Assembly (NCBI GenBank): GCA_021413845.1
Contig: JAIOPP010000020.1
Coordinates: 1-64,000, forward strand
Length of the DNA: 64,000 nt
Origin: Planctomycetia bacterium
GTDB taxonomy: Bacteria; Planctomycetota; Planctomycetia; Pirellulales; PNKZ01
Direction: 5' to 3'
Shown here: positions 45,951-54,868 of the stretch, piece after piece
How positions within the stretch are numbered: the first letter of the stretch is position 1
How the letters are laid out: every line of letters begins with the position of its first letter
Translations under genes and position numbers: made by a program
Notes under the pieces: generated by a model
What the model saw: the letters and a program-made list of their open reading frames with translations, nothing else
Told to the model about the DNA's origin: nothing
Databases searched by the model: none

Positions 45951-46748
45951 ATGACGCCGCTCCCGCCCGTCATCACGCTCACCACCGATTTCGGTGCCGA
46001 TAGCCCTTACGTGGCACAGATGAAGGGCGTCATTTTGTCGCTCAACCCTGCGGCGAGGATCGTCGACGTTACGCACTCCGTTCCGCCGCAAGATATTCGC
46101 CAGGGAGCGTGGACGCTTGCGGAAGTTGCCCCGTTTTGGCCGCCGGGCACGATCCACATCGCCGTCGTCGACCCCGGCGTGGGAACCGATCGCGAGCTCG
46201 TTTGCGCGGCGATCGGCGAGGCGTGGTACCTTGCCCCCGACAATGGGTTACTCAGTCGCTTGGCGATGGCGCGGCCCCCCTCTACAATCATCGCGTTGGA
46301 AAGCCGGCAGTTCCGGCTTTCACCTGTTTCGAATACGTTTCACGGTCGCGATATTCTGGCACCTGCCGCTGCGCATCTGAGTCTTGGGCTCGATCCGCAT
46401 CGCCTCGGCCCGACGCTCGACCGCTTGATGGAAATCCCTTGGGCCGAGGTCAGCTTCATGCCGGGTAAGATCAAAGGGACCGTCCGCTCGATCGACTCGT
46501 TCGGCAACCTCATTACCGACGTCGCCGCCGACAAGCTCACCGACGTGCCGACCGAGCCCGACCGCGTGCGCATCCGTTGCGACGAGCATGAGACGCAAGG
46601 CCTGTTCAAGACATATGCCGATCAACCTCCGATGACGCTCGTGGCCGTGATCGGTTCGAGCGGCTACCTCGAACTGGCGATCGTCGGCGATAGCGCGGCC
46701 ATCATGCTCGGCGTCCGTGCCGGGGCGCCGATCAGCGTCGAATGGTAA
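45951..46748 (+). CDS. SAM hydrolase (DUF62, SAM hydroxide adenosyltransferase)
   Basis: Protein of 265 residues in the fluorinase/DUF62 family, which splits S-adenosylmethionine with water into adenosine and methionine. Landmarks are ITLTTDFGADSPYVAQMKGV at the N-terminus, VVDPGVGTDRE, LAPDNGLLS and FHGRDILAPAAAHL; the Asp/Arg/His set typical of the hydrolase is present in these blocks. It ends seven bases before bioA, which uses SAM as amino donor, so the pair may be linked to SAM use. Confidence 0.91.
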   Translation: MTPLPPVITLTTDFGADSPYVAQMKGVILSLNPAARIVDVTHSVPPQDIRQGAWTLAEVAPFWPPGTIHIAVVDPGVGTDRELVCAAIGEAWYLAPDNGLLSRLAMARPPSTIIALESRQFRLSPVSNTFHGRDILAPAAAHLSLGLDPHRLGPTLDRLMEIPWAEVSFMPGKIKGTVRSIDSFGNLITDVAADKLTDVPTEPDRVRIRCDEHETQGLFKTYADQPPMTLVAVIGSSGYLELAIVGDSAAIMLGVRAGAPISVEW

Positions 46749-46755
46749 TCGGGCC

Positions 46756-48135
46756 ATGCTAGAAGGCCTCTCTTCGGACCCGACGCGGAAGCCCTCGCGC
46801 GACGATCTGCTCCGTTGGGATCGCGAACACTTTTGGCATCCGTTCACGCAGATGGCCGAATACGAGCCGTTGGTGATCGAGCGTGCCGAAGGCTGCACGC
46901 TTTACGATCTCGACGGCCGCGCCTATCTCGACGGCGTGAGCAGCCTCTGGTGCAACGTCCACGGCCATCGTCACCCGAAACTCGATGCCGCGATTCGAAC
47001 ACAGCTCGACCAAGTCGCCCATACGACGGCTCTCGGAGCTTCCCATGTTCCGGGCATCCTGCTCGCCAAGCGGCTCGTCGATCTTGCTCCGGCGGGCTTG
47101 CGGCATGTCTTTTTTTCCGATGCCGGGGCGACGGCCGTCGAGGCGGCTTTGAAGATGGCGTTTCAATACTGGCGTCAACGACGCGATCCCAAGCCGGAGA
47201 AAACCTGCTTCATCGCGTTTACCGATGCTTACCATGGCGACACGCTGGGGAGCGTCAGCGTCGGCGGCGTAGCCCGATTTCATGCGATGTTCGAGCCGCT
47301 CTTGTTCGAGACGCTTCGGCTGCCGGCTCCACGCACCTATCGGCTGCCCGAGGGAATCAAGCCGGAAGAGGCGTGCGACCATTATCTGGCGCAGGTCGAA
47401 GAGTTGCTCGAGCGTGAACACCATCGCACGGCGGCGCTGATCGTCGAGCCGCTGGTACAGTGTGCCGCCGGGATGCTTATGCATCCGGCCGGCTTTCTAC
47501 GCGGGCTGCGAGACCTTACCCGTCGCTTCGACGTATTGCTGATCGCCGATGAAGTGGCCGTGGGCTGCGGGCGCACCGGAAAGATGTTCGCCTGCGAACA
47601 TGAAGCGGTCGTGCCCGACTTATTGTGCCTCGCCAAAGGTCTGACCGGCGGTTACCTGCCGCTGGCCGCGACGATGGCTACCGATGAGATTTGGGAAGCG
47701 TTTCTGGGTAAATCGCAAGACTCGCGCCAGTTTTATCACGGCCATACTTATTGCGGCAACCCGCTCGGAGCGGCCGTCGCTCTCGCCTCGCTCGATTTGT
47801 TTATCGAAGAGCGCGTATTCGAGCAGTTGCCGGAAAAGATCTCCCGCATCGGATTGCATCTGGAACGGATCGGCCAAAGCCCTCACGTCGGCAATGTGCG
47901 CCAACGCGGCATGATCGGTGCGATCGAATTAGTTCGCGATCGGACGACGCAGGAGCCCTATGCATGGGAAGAACGACGCGGCATGGCGGCCTGCCTGGAA
48001 GCTCGACGGCATGGCGTGCTACTCCGACCGTTGGGAGATGTCATCGTCGTCATGCCCCCTCTGGCGATGAAGCTGGGAGAGATAGATCGACTCATGATCG
48101 CGATCGAGCAAGGAATCGCCGTCGCGACCGCATGA
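46756..48135 (+). CDS. bioA: adenosylmethionine-8-amino-7-oxononanoate aminotransferase
   Basis: PLP enzyme of 459 residues in biotin synthesis that converts KAPA to DAPA with SAM as amino donor. Visible features are HFWHPFTQMAEY and GVSSLWCNVHGHRHP at the N-terminus, VFFSDAGATAVEAALKMAFQ, the cofactor Asp region IADEVAVGCGRTGKMFAC, and the PLP lysine in LCLAKGLTGGYLPLA. FYHGHTYCGNPLG is also typical. No other biotin genes are nearby. The ATG at 46756 avoids overlap with the SAM hydrolase. Confidence 0.94.
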   Translation: MLEGLSSDPTRKPSRDDLLRWDREHFWHPFTQMAEYEPLVIERAEGCTLYDLDGRAYLDGVSSLWCNVHGHRHPKLDAAIRTQLDQVAHTTALGASHVPGILLAKRLVDLAPAGLRHVFFSDAGATAVEAALKMAFQYWRQRRDPKPEKTCFIAFTDAYHGDTLGSVSVGGVARFHAMFEPLLFETLRLPAPRTYRLPEGIKPEEACDHYLAQVEELLEREHHRTAALIVEPLVQCAAGMLMHPAGFLRGLRDLTRRFDVLLIADEVAVGCGRTGKMFACEHEAVVPDLLCLAKGLTGGYLPLAATMATDEIWEAFLGKSQDSRQFYHGHTYCGNPLGAAVALASLDLFIEERVFEQLPEKISRIGLHLERIGQSPHVGNVRQRGMIGAIELVRDRTTQEPYAWEERRGMAACLEARRHGVLLRPLGDVIVVMPPLAMKLGEIDRLMIAIEQGIAVATA

Positions 48136-48351
48136 GCAATTGGTTAGGTTCCCGAACGACCTTGTGTCCATCGGCCGAAGCTGCGATACGATTCCGCCTC
48201 TCAGATCGATGCTTGACAGTGCAAGCAGCCCGCGGAAAATCCCCGCGAGTTTCGGAAAATCGAACCTGGGCCGGCTGCGGTGCGTACCGTAGAATGCGAG
48301 CAATCGCAAATGGAGTCGGTTTTCATGCGGTGAGTGCGGGAGTGGGGAGCG

Positions 48352-49020
48352 ATGGCGCGACGGACGCGAATCTTATTCGTCGGTGACTCGGTTACGGCGG
48401 GCTACGGCCTGGCCGGTGCCGCTTCGTTCGTCCAATTGACGACGGACCGCCTCACCGAGCGCGGCCTGCTGGTGGAGACTTGCACCGACGGTTTAGATGG
48501 TGCCGATAGCCGCTACTTGCTTCGCCGCTTCGATCGGATGGTCACGGGGCACGATCCCGATTGGGTCGTGCTTGCGATCGGGCTGAACGATGCTCGCCCG
48601 CCGCAAAGCCGCACTCCTTGCGAACCCGCTGATTTCGCCGGCAACCTGCTCGAACTCATCGACCGGATTCTTTCGATAGGTGCGCGGCCGGTGCTTGTCG
48701 TTCCGAATCCACGCTGGGACGGCGGAGCTCCGAAGTCCGCGGCCGAAGACCTAATGCAATCGTATGCCGCGGTCGTGCGAAGCATCGCCGAAGCGCTGAT
48801 GCTGCCGATCGTCGATCTGCATCATGCCTTCATGCACGAGCCCGACGGCATGACGATGATTCCCGACGGCGTGCATCCCGACGCTCGGGGGCATGAGTTG
48901 ATGGCCGATCTCACGACCGAAGAGCTATTGTCGTTGCTCGGTGCTCCGATGTCGCAATCCGCGGTCGCTTCTCAGCGACCTTTCGACGCGAGCTATTCGC
49001 GCGACCCTCGCCGTAACTAA
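48352..49020 (+). CDS. SGNH/GDSL hydrolase
   Basis: Esterase-type hydrolase of 222 residues. Block I with the catalytic Ser is FVGDSVTAGYG, block III has VLAIGLNDARPP, and block V with the Asp/His pair is IPDGVHPDARGHELMA. No signal peptide is visible, so it is probably cytoplasmic. The ATG at 48352 has a GGGGAG sequence two to seven bases upstream. The substrate is unknown. Confidence 0.88.
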   Translation: MARRTRILFVGDSVTAGYGLAGAASFVQLTTDRLTERGLLVETCTDGLDGADSRYLLRRFDRMVTGHDPDWVVLAIGLNDARPPQSRTPCEPADFAGNLLELIDRILSIGARPVLVVPNPRWDGGAPKSAAEDLMQSYAAVVRSIAEALMLPIVDLHHAFMHEPDGMTMIPDGVHPDARGHELMADLTTEELLSLLGAPMSQSAVASQRPFDASYSRDPRRN

Positions 49021-49033
49021 CGTCGCGAGTCTC

Positions 49034-50059
49034 TTACTGCGCGGCGCTCTTCGAACCATGCGGCGAGCCGCTAATGAGTTGCCCTTCCGGCAGCGGTCGG
49101 CCCGCGACGGTGAAGCCTCGCCGATAAAGATGCTCGCGTACGAGGCGATAATTCTCGAAGCTGTCGGGATACGCCCAGAGCGTGATCGTGTAGCGGCGCG
49201 GATCGAGATCGGCGAGCGCGTTCTGGAAATCGGAATTCTTCCGCATCGCGTCGGCCAGGGTCTCTCCCATGTCGTTGCCGACGGGCAGAAGCGCGAACTC
49301 GGTCGTCCGCACGATCGAGCCGCCGGGCGTCATGCTGTTGCCGTTTACTTGCCCGGCGACATCGACGCGCTCCAGCGTATAGCGCATCCGGAACCCACCG
49401 ATCGGCCCGACCGATTCGGTGATCTCCGTCTGATCGCGTAACTTGCTGAGTTTGCTTTGCATTTCCCGCTTGAGCTCATCGATCAATTGATCGAGCGGAA
49501 CCAACGTGATGCGTCCCCCTTTGATTTGGAAGTGCGCTTCGCGTCCGTACACGGTGCGACTGATCGGCGTCGGATACGTGCGGATCTTGATGACGTCTTT
49601 CGTCGGTGCGTAGACCAGCGCGTTGATTTCCGCTTCCAGTTGCGCCAGCCGAGATTGATCGATCAACACCGCTTGTTGCACTTCGAAAGTTTCTCGCGTT
49701 TCCGAGGCGAGCTTCGCTTTCTCTTCATCGAGAGCGGTTTCTTTCGACTTCACGGCAAAGGCCAAAGCGGCCCGCTCATCGTAGCGCTGCGATGCCAAGG
49801 CGTTGAGTTGCTTGGCGTTCTCGACGAGCTCGAGCGAATCTCGTTCTAGCTGCGCGGCTTGCAGGGTAAGAGCTTCGGCTTGGGCAGTTGCTTGGGTGTC
49901 GTCGACGACCGGGGCAGGGGCTTCGACGGCATTCTTCACCCGCAAGCCGACGACCATCACCAAGATAATGAGAATGCCGACCATGTTGGCGATGACGTCG
50001 AGAAACGAATCGCTGCCGAAGGATTCGGTCGCATCGACGGGAGGTGGTCTTTTCGACAT
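49034..50059 (-). CDS. ExbD/TolR-like protein, Asp-containing
   Basis: Protein of 341 residues with one N-terminal membrane helix at about residues 19-40. Its sequence SFLDVIANMVGILIILVMVV mirrors the ExbD/TolR helix, with Asp21 at the place of the proton-carrying aspartate. After that comes a coiled coil of about 110 residues and a C-terminal alpha/beta domain (residues ~150-335) with EFALLPVGNDMGETLADAMR and YTITLWAYPDSFENYRLVRE. The last part could bind envelope components. AGAGGG lies nine bases before the ATG. It is the third gene of the ExbB-like operon. Confidence 0.72.
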   Translation of the reverse strand: MSKRPPPVDATESFGSDSFLDVIANMVGILIILVMVVGLRVKNAVEAPAPVVDDTQATAQAEALTLQAAQLERDSLELVENAKQLNALASQRYDERAALAFAVKSKETALDEEKAKLASETRETFEVQQAVLIDQSRLAQLEAEINALVYAPTKDVIKIRTYPTPISRTVYGREAHFQIKGGRITLVPLDQLIDELKREMQSKLSKLRDQTEITESVGPIGGFRMRYTLERVDVAGQVNGNSMTPGGSIVRTTEFALLPVGNDMGETLADAMRKNSDFQNALADLDPRRYTITLWAYPDSFENYRLVREHLYRRGFTVAGRPLPEGQLISGSPHGSKSAAQ

Positions 50060-50119
50060 CGCTGTTACCCTCTTGATACCTGCTACGGATCGAAGCCGAG
50101 TTCTCGACTAAACGTCCGA

Positions 50120-52402
50120 CTACCGACGTCCCGTGGAAACCGGTTGCGCCACGGAGATTTGCTTCCCCGAGACTTCCAATCCGCTGCCGTCGAGCAATTG
50201 CTTTAATTCGTTGAAGCGCGCCGCACCGTCGGGGGCGACGTGAACGACCAGCTTCGGCTTCCAATACATCCCGCGTCCGGCGATGCCCCAGGTCGTCACT
50301 TGATCCCAAACCGTGGAGACGAGCGTATCGATGGAGTCCTCAGTCGGACCTTCCATCAAGATTTGCTTGTCGGGAATCCCCTTGTCGGAGAAGAGCGTCA
50401 GTTGATTACCCGAGCAATAAATCTGGATCGGGCGCGTGAGTGGAGTCGAGCGGCGTGCTTCTTCCGGCAGACCCCAATCTTTGCCTCGTTTGCGAGCCAT
50501 GCTTTCCACATACTCGCCGGGCCCGGTCTGCTGTTGCGGCGGCGACATGTTCACCGATACGTTCTGAGGCGCTGAAGGATCTCCCATCGCACCGCTTCCG
50601 CTACCGCCTGCTTGCCCCGGTGTTCCAGGGCTTCCTCCCCCGGCGTTCGACGAAGCTCCATCGCCTGGTTGGCCCGCGCTGGTTCCGGCAACACCGCTCG
50701 ACGCATTCGATCCCGAGCCCGATGCTCCGGCAGCGCCGCTTGGTCCGGAGTCGCCACCGCCGGCGACCGATCCATCGGGAGAGCCGCCGGCTCCGTTGCC
50801 CGATTGCGAGTCGCCGGTCGAGCGCGTACTGGAGTAACCGTTCGACGGAGCGGCGGCAGCCGAAGTATTCCCTGTTGCGCCAAACTGATTCGAGGGCGCT
50901 CCGGAGGTCATGCCGTCGCCGGTTCCTTGAGGGCCGCCGACGTATTGCGATGCTCCCGCGCTGCCGGGCTGACCATTACCTGGCTGACTGTTACCACCTG
51001 GAGAACCGAGCCCGGGGCCGCCGAGATTCGGGCCGCCTGAATTCGTCGCACCGGTGGGTAATACTTCCGTCGCAGGAACTCCGTTTCCGATTCCGCCGTT
51101 TCCATAACGATTGTCCGATGCGCCGCCGGTGAGGGTCGGCGATGCCGCAACGAGACCGCCCGCCGAGTTTCCGGGACCCGTGCCGTCGAGACCTTGGCCG
51201 ATTCCCGGAGGAACGCTAGGAGTACCGGAACTGCTGTTTCCTCCGACGCCGGTGCCACGGCCATCGTTTCCGTTAATCGAAGCGAAGGGTGCGCCACCGG
51301 GTTGATTGGCGGAGTATCCGCCGCTTAAACCGTTGCCGCCACCGCCACCTGCCCGCGGACCACGATCGGCCGAATAGCGTCCGCCGCCTCGAGTCCCGTA
51401 GCGTTCGCCGCCGTCGCCACCATCGACTTGAACGACACCGCCGCCGGAAGGGGAGACCCGAAACGTGGCCTTAGGATTTTTGCCACGTAGGCTCGGCGCC
51501 GCGCGAGCGAGCATAACCTGACGTAGCCGAGCTTCTTCGACCGCTTTGGTCAGCATTTGCGACAAGAGCGGATCGGATGGGGGAAATTCAAGCGGCCAAT
51601 TCTCATCGATCAATTCGTAGCCGAACTCCCCTTCCCAACTGCTCATGCCGGCGCGGGCCGCGTAGTACGATCCGATGCCGCTCGGCCGAACCAGCAGCAA
51701 AGGATAAGGCTGCTCTCCTTCGCGATAGCTTTCGCCGCGCGTGAGATACTCGCTTACCAAGCGGACCGCGACGGCGAGAGGATTCGAGGGGCCGAGCGAA
51801 CCGCCGAAATCGGCTTCCGAGAATTTGATTCCTTCCGGCTGCAACACGATGGCATCGCCGCGACACTCGATATAAATGGGACGGCGGCGGGTACCGTTTT
51901 CACCGTCGTAGGGAACCACGGCAAACGCTTGCGGCTTCCGGCCGACCGCTTTCTCGGCGGCCAGCTTCCGTTCGGCTTCGGCGATCTTGCGGCGCAGTTC
52001 TGCCAGATCGGCCGCGACGCTACCACGGCCGGCGGCATCGCCCGAGGCCTGCGTTTTCAACAGGTCTTCCGCGGCCTCGAGATCGGCGAGTTGCTTCTTC
52101 AAGCGCGAAGCGTGCTCTTCCAGATGGCTGAGTTGCGCGCGGTCGCCGGCGACGTCGGCGAGCGTTTTCTCGCGCGACTTCGTCAATTGATCGATCTTCC
52201 ACTGCAGGTCTTCCTCGCGGCGACGAATCGCTTCGAGGTCGACCTTCGGCTTCGCCGCTTCGGCCATGGCCGCTTCGGCTTGAGCCTTCGACTGACTCGC
52301 AATAAGCATCAGCAAGAGGACGAGCGCGCCCATCGTGCACAGCAATACGGCGAGAAAGGGGAAGAGCGAGACTCCGGTGTTGGCGCTCGGAGGGCGTCTC
52401 AT
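50120..52402 (-). CDS. second ExbD-like protein with Gly/Ser-rich linker, no helix Asp
   Basis: Protein of 760 residues. One membrane helix (about 11-37, LFPFLAVLLCTMGALVLLLM) aligns with the ExbD-type helix of the next gene, but has Ala18 where that protein has Asp. A coiled coil (about 45-160) and an alpha/beta domain (to ~300; PIYIECRGDAIVLQPEG) follow. A Gly/Ser/Asn/Thr-rich low-complexity region fills about 315-620. A second globular domain, similar in style to the first (PIQIYCSGNQLTLFSDKG and VVHVAPDGAARFNELKQLL), ends the protein. It overlaps the ExbB-like stop by ATGA. Confidence 0.72.
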   Translation of the reverse strand: MRRPPSANTGVSLFPFLAVLLCTMGALVLLLMLIASQSKAQAEAAMAEAAKPKVDLEAIRRREEDLQWKIDQLTKSREKTLADVAGDRAQLSHLEEHASRLKKQLADLEAAEDLLKTQASGDAAGRGSVAADLAELRRKIAEAERKLAAEKAVGRKPQAFAVVPYDGENGTRRRPIYIECRGDAIVLQPEGIKFSEADFGGSLGPSNPLAVAVRLVSEYLTRGESYREGEQPYPLLLVRPSGIGSYYAARAGMSSWEGEFGYELIDENWPLEFPPSDPLLSQMLTKAVEEARLRQVMLARAAPSLRGKNPKATFRVSPSGGGVVQVDGGDGGERYGTRGGGRYSADRGPRAGGGGGNGLSGGYSANQPGGAPFASINGNDGRGTGVGGNSSSGTPSVPPGIGQGLDGTGPGNSAGGLVAASPTLTGGASDNRYGNGGIGNGVPATEVLPTGATNSGGPNLGGPGLGSPGGNSQPGNGQPGSAGASQYVGGPQGTGDGMTSGAPSNQFGATGNTSAAAAPSNGYSSTRSTGDSQSGNGAGGSPDGSVAGGGDSGPSGAAGASGSGSNASSGVAGTSAGQPGDGASSNAGGGSPGTPGQAGGSGSGAMGDPSAPQNVSVNMSPPQQQTGPGEYVESMARKRGKDWGLPEEARRSTPLTRPIQIYCSGNQLTLFSDKGIPDKQILMEGPTEDSIDTLVSTVWDQVTTWGIAGRGMYWKPKLVVHVAPDGAARFNELKQLLDGSGLEVSGKQISVAQPVSTGRR

Positions 52403-53712
52403 GCAGCCTTACTCACGCTCGAGGAGTTTACGGGCAGAGAATACGAACCGGCAGGCGTGCTGATCCGTTCGAGCCGGGCATTCAAAAGATTGACCGCGCC
52501 CGTCAGGTTCATGAGCGTCTCTTGCAAGTGCTGCGACGCAGAGAGGGTCGTCAGGTTGCGCGAGAGAGCATCTTCCAATTGACGAACCTGTCCGGCACCG
52601 TTCACGATTTGCAACAGCGAATCGGCTTGGCGACGAAGCTCCAATTGTTGCGAGGCGTTGCTCGCAGCGCACGCCTCGAGGGCATGCTGCACCTGAAGCC
52701 AATGCTTTCGGTTCTGCTCGGCAGAGCCGTCTTCGATCGCCGTCATGTGCTTGCGATGCGTTTCCATGCTCCGGGCAAGCGCCTTGCCGAAGGCTTCTTC
52801 CAATTGCTCGCGCCCGGCGGAAGTGACCGATTCCCAACGCTCGTTAGATACGCTGATCGTGTGGTTCCAAATTTCGGCCTGACGTTCGACCGTGCGCTCG
52901 ACGGAACTGATGACCGCCTCGGCCATGCGGCGAACGCCGTTGAGCTGCGGATCTTGCTCGCTGCCGGCCGGTGGGAAGCGGGGCGTGAGCATATCGTTGG
53001 CGCGGTTATCGACGTCGGACAATAAGCGAGCTTCTTGTTTGTCGATAAAGAACTGCCCGAACATCAGCACCATCGAAAGCGCCAGCGCGAGGGCCGTCGT
53101 ATCGAATGCGACACCGAGGCCCGACGTGACGATGGGAAGCGAGTTTTCCAGCAGCTTCGGGTCGAGGCCGGCGATCGCGATCGTGATCCCGATGACCGTG
53201 CCGAGGAAGCCGAGAATCGGAATGGCCCAGATGATGATGCGAACCATCGCATACGACGAATGCGCGCGGCCGGCATCGACGTCGGAATAAAATCGAAGAT
53301 CGTCTTGCAGATCGTCGGCCGAGCTTTTGCGACAGATCGCATCGAGCGTTTCGCGTAAGCGTCGAGGGAGATACGATTCGCGCGTCGAGGCGGGAAGGGC
53401 CTCGAGTTGCGTCAGCAAAGTGCGTGCTTCGACTTCGCAATCGCCGACCGGAACCGTTTCCTCGAACTTGACCTTGCCGATGTTCGCACGCTGCTCTGCG
53501 ATATCGCCGGCTCGCAAGATGAGCTGCGCGAGCCCGATGAAGAACATGATCGTTTCGCAGTATTCGACCCAGTGACCGGCGAAGTAGCGACTGAAGAAAA
53601 CATCGCTTAGCACGCCCGTATGGATGAGCGTGAAAAACCCGAGCGAGGCGAGCGAGCCCCACAGGATCGACGAACGAACGACGGCGAGGGCAAAACGATT
53701 GATTCGGCTCAC
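52399..53712 (-). CDS. MotA/TolQ/ExbB-type proton channel protein with long tail
   Basis: Inner-membrane channel protein of 437 residues. Four hydrophobic helices lie near residues 10-31, 49-68, 155-182 and 193-222. The hallmark third helix is AIPILGFLGTVIGITIAIAG, with Thr172 at the pore position, and the fourth is SGLGVAFDTTALALALSMVL, with Thr205/206. About 200 residues of helical, partly coiled C-terminal tail follow. I chose GTG at 53712 because AGGAGG lies seven bases upstream; longer starts at TTG 53760 or ATG 53748 place this motif inside the gene. It should use the proton gradient to drive the two ExbD-like partners. Confidence 0.88.
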   Translation of the reverse strand: MSRINRFALAVVRSSILWGSLASLGFFTLIHTGVLSDVFFSRYFAGHWVEYCETIMFFIGLAQLILRAGDIAEQRANIGKVKFEETVPVGDCEVEARTLLTQLEALPASTRESYLPRRLRETLDAICRKSSADDLQDDLRFYSDVDAGRAHSSYAMVRIIIWAIPILGFLGTVIGITIAIAGLDPKLLENSLPIVTSGLGVAFDTTALALALSMVLMFGQFFIDKQEARLLSDVDNRANDMLTPRFPPAGSEQDPQLNGVRRMAEAVISSVERTVERQAEIWNHTISVSNERWESVTSAGREQLEEAFGKALARSMETHRKHMTAIEDGSAEQNRKHWLQVQHALEACAASNASQQLELRRQADSLLQIVNGAGQVRQLEDALSRNLTTLSASQHLQETLMNLTGAVNLLNARLERISTPAGSYSLPVNSSSVSKAA

Positions 53713-53960
53713 GGCAATTCCTCCTGACACACTTCCGCCGGCAGTCATCGCTGCCGGCAAGATGCGGACTTAAACGCGCAAAACGACCGCGCAAACGAAG
53801 CTTCGCGGCGACGTCGTTAGAATCGGCACGACCCGCAGCGTTTATGAAGCGAAGTTTGCGGCTTACGACAAATTGAGGATTTGGGTCGAGCTTGATGTCG
53901 TGCCGGCAAGCCCAGCGTTCGGCAACCTCGCCGCATACGGAAAAGAGCACGTGATCGTTC

Positions 53961-54129
53961 AACCACTGCGAAAGTTCCGTACGTTACTAAGCCGATAGAG
54001 CTTGTCAGTGAACCTGCGCAACCGATTCATCATCGAGGTGCGAGCGTGGCACGCATGCACAACGTTTGAGAATGCCCTGGGAGGGGAAAAGCAGTCCGGT
54101 GCGCCGCGAGGCCCCGGACTGTTTTTTTT
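53961..54129 (+). ncRNA. candidate small RNA ending in an intrinsic terminator
   Basis: A plus-strand terminator (CAGTCCGG/CCGGACTG, 54092-54121, then eight T residues) has no protein gene in front of it. Upstream lies a 10-pair hairpin at 54038-54060 with one mismatch (GTGC and GCGT paired with ACGC and GCAC). The 5' end is a guess. A 67-codon frame starting at TTG 54002 overlaps it, but it runs through the terminator and has no domain, so I favour RNA. Confidence 0.4.
54092..54129 (+). terminator. intrinsic terminator
   Basis: An 8-bp stem (54092-54099 with 54114-54121) is followed by eight consecutive T residues (54122-54129). It acts on plus-strand transcription. Confidence 0.75.
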
Positions 54130-54144
54130 GCGCTCCATCAACGA

Positions 54145-54175
54145 AAGCAGCCGGCGTTCTTTGCGCCGGCTGCTT
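54145..54175 (-). terminator. hairpin, possible terminator of the Gly/Tyr-rich gene
   Basis: A perfect 12-bp stem (AAGCAGCCGGCG with CGCCGGCTGCTT) has a 7-base loop. It lies about 70 bases past the stop of the minus-strand gene at 54242. The T-tract after it is short. Confidence 0.5.
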
Positions 54176-54241
54176 CGCATTTCTTGGTGCCGCCTAGCAG
54201 CTTAACACTGCTCGACGCCGGTGATCGATCTTAATTACCGC

Positions 54242-54565
54242 CTAGCGGCAATGGTGATGGTGGTGGTGACCGTAGCCGCCGCCGCGGTAGTAGCTACCGT
54301 AGGGAACGCCGCCGCCGCCGAATCCGTACGGGCTACCGTAGAAACTGCTGCTACGGTAATAGCTGCCGTAGCCACCACCATAGCCGCCGCCTCCATAACC
54401 ACCACCGTAACCACCGTAGCCGCCATACGGCGAACCGTAGTAGCCGGGGCTTCCGCTATACAAACTGATTCCGAATCCTTGAGCGTTCGCGGATTGCGGA
54501 GCCGCAACTAAACAAGCTCCGATCAACACCGCAGGCACTACCAACATTTTCAATAAACGGGACAT
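54242..54565 (-). CDS. exported Gly/Tyr-rich protein with native hexahistidine end
   Basis: Protein of 107 residues. A signal peptide (MLVVPAVLIGACLVAAPQ, cleaved near ANAQ) is followed by a mature part made almost only of Gly, Tyr, Ser and Pro (GGYGGYGGGYGGGGYGGG type) and ending in GHHHHHHCR. Such sequences are structural or adhesive; the histidines could bind metal. The ATG at 54565 has AGGAGA nearby, and the longer frame upstream has no signal peptide. The opposite strand is open too, only because of the repetitive composition. Confidence 0.78.
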   Translation of the reverse strand: MSRLLKMLVVPAVLIGACLVAAPQSANAQGFGISLYSGSPGYYGSPYGGYGGYGGGYGGGGYGGGYGSYYRSSSFYGSPYGFGGGGVPYGSYYRGGGYGHHHHHHCR

Positions 54566-54868
54566 TGCATCTCTCCTAAGCTTTTCGCGACGACTTCGGC
54601 GCCGCGGCCGGCCAGCGTGCGAGTCCAACTCCCTAACACACGCGTGCTGTTTTTTCTTGTTCGGCCGTATCTTACGGACCTGAAAAGGGCTTAGCGTTGG
54701 CCCGAAAGAGCAAATGCAGAGTGCGTGCCGAAAGAGAGCGGCACGGGCCGGCATGAAGCCACAACCGATTTTGCAGATTGAGCTTACGATCGATTAGAGA
54801 TTATCGATCGATCAAACGCGGCGATGAGATCCGCATGAATCACAGTCGCGAGATCGCGTCAGTTGTCG
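54566..54868. other. intergenic region with inverted repeats
   Basis: About 300 bases between two minus-strand genes. It holds CGATCGAT/ATCGATCG with an 8-base spacer (54787-54810) and CGTGCCG/CGGCACG (54724-54745). These could be operators or transcript ends; no gene is seen. Confidence 0.45.

Larger units (their letters stand above)
53713..54241. other. intergenic region upstream of the channel operon
   Basis: About 530 bases between the channel operon and the Gly/Tyr-rich gene. It contains the candidate small RNA with its terminator (53961-54129) and a second strong hairpin at 54145-54175. The part from 53761 to 53960 has no recognisable gene and probably carries the operon's promoter. 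Confidence 0.5.

Noticed and set aside
49034-53712. Zorya-type defence system
   Set aside because: A MotA-like protein with a long tail and a membrane partner recall ZorA/ZorB, but there is no OmpA-type peptidoglycan motif in the partners and no ZorC, ZorD or ZorE gene nearby.
54002-54205. 67-codon plus-strand frame over the candidate small RNA
   Set aside because: It begins at TTG, reads through a strong terminator and its T-run, and has no recognisable fold.
54235-54511. Plus-strand Val/Ala/Thr-rich frame opposite the Gly/Tyr-rich gene
   Set aside because: It mirrors the repetitive Gly/Tyr codons of the minus-strand gene, which has a proper signal peptide and ribosome binding site.
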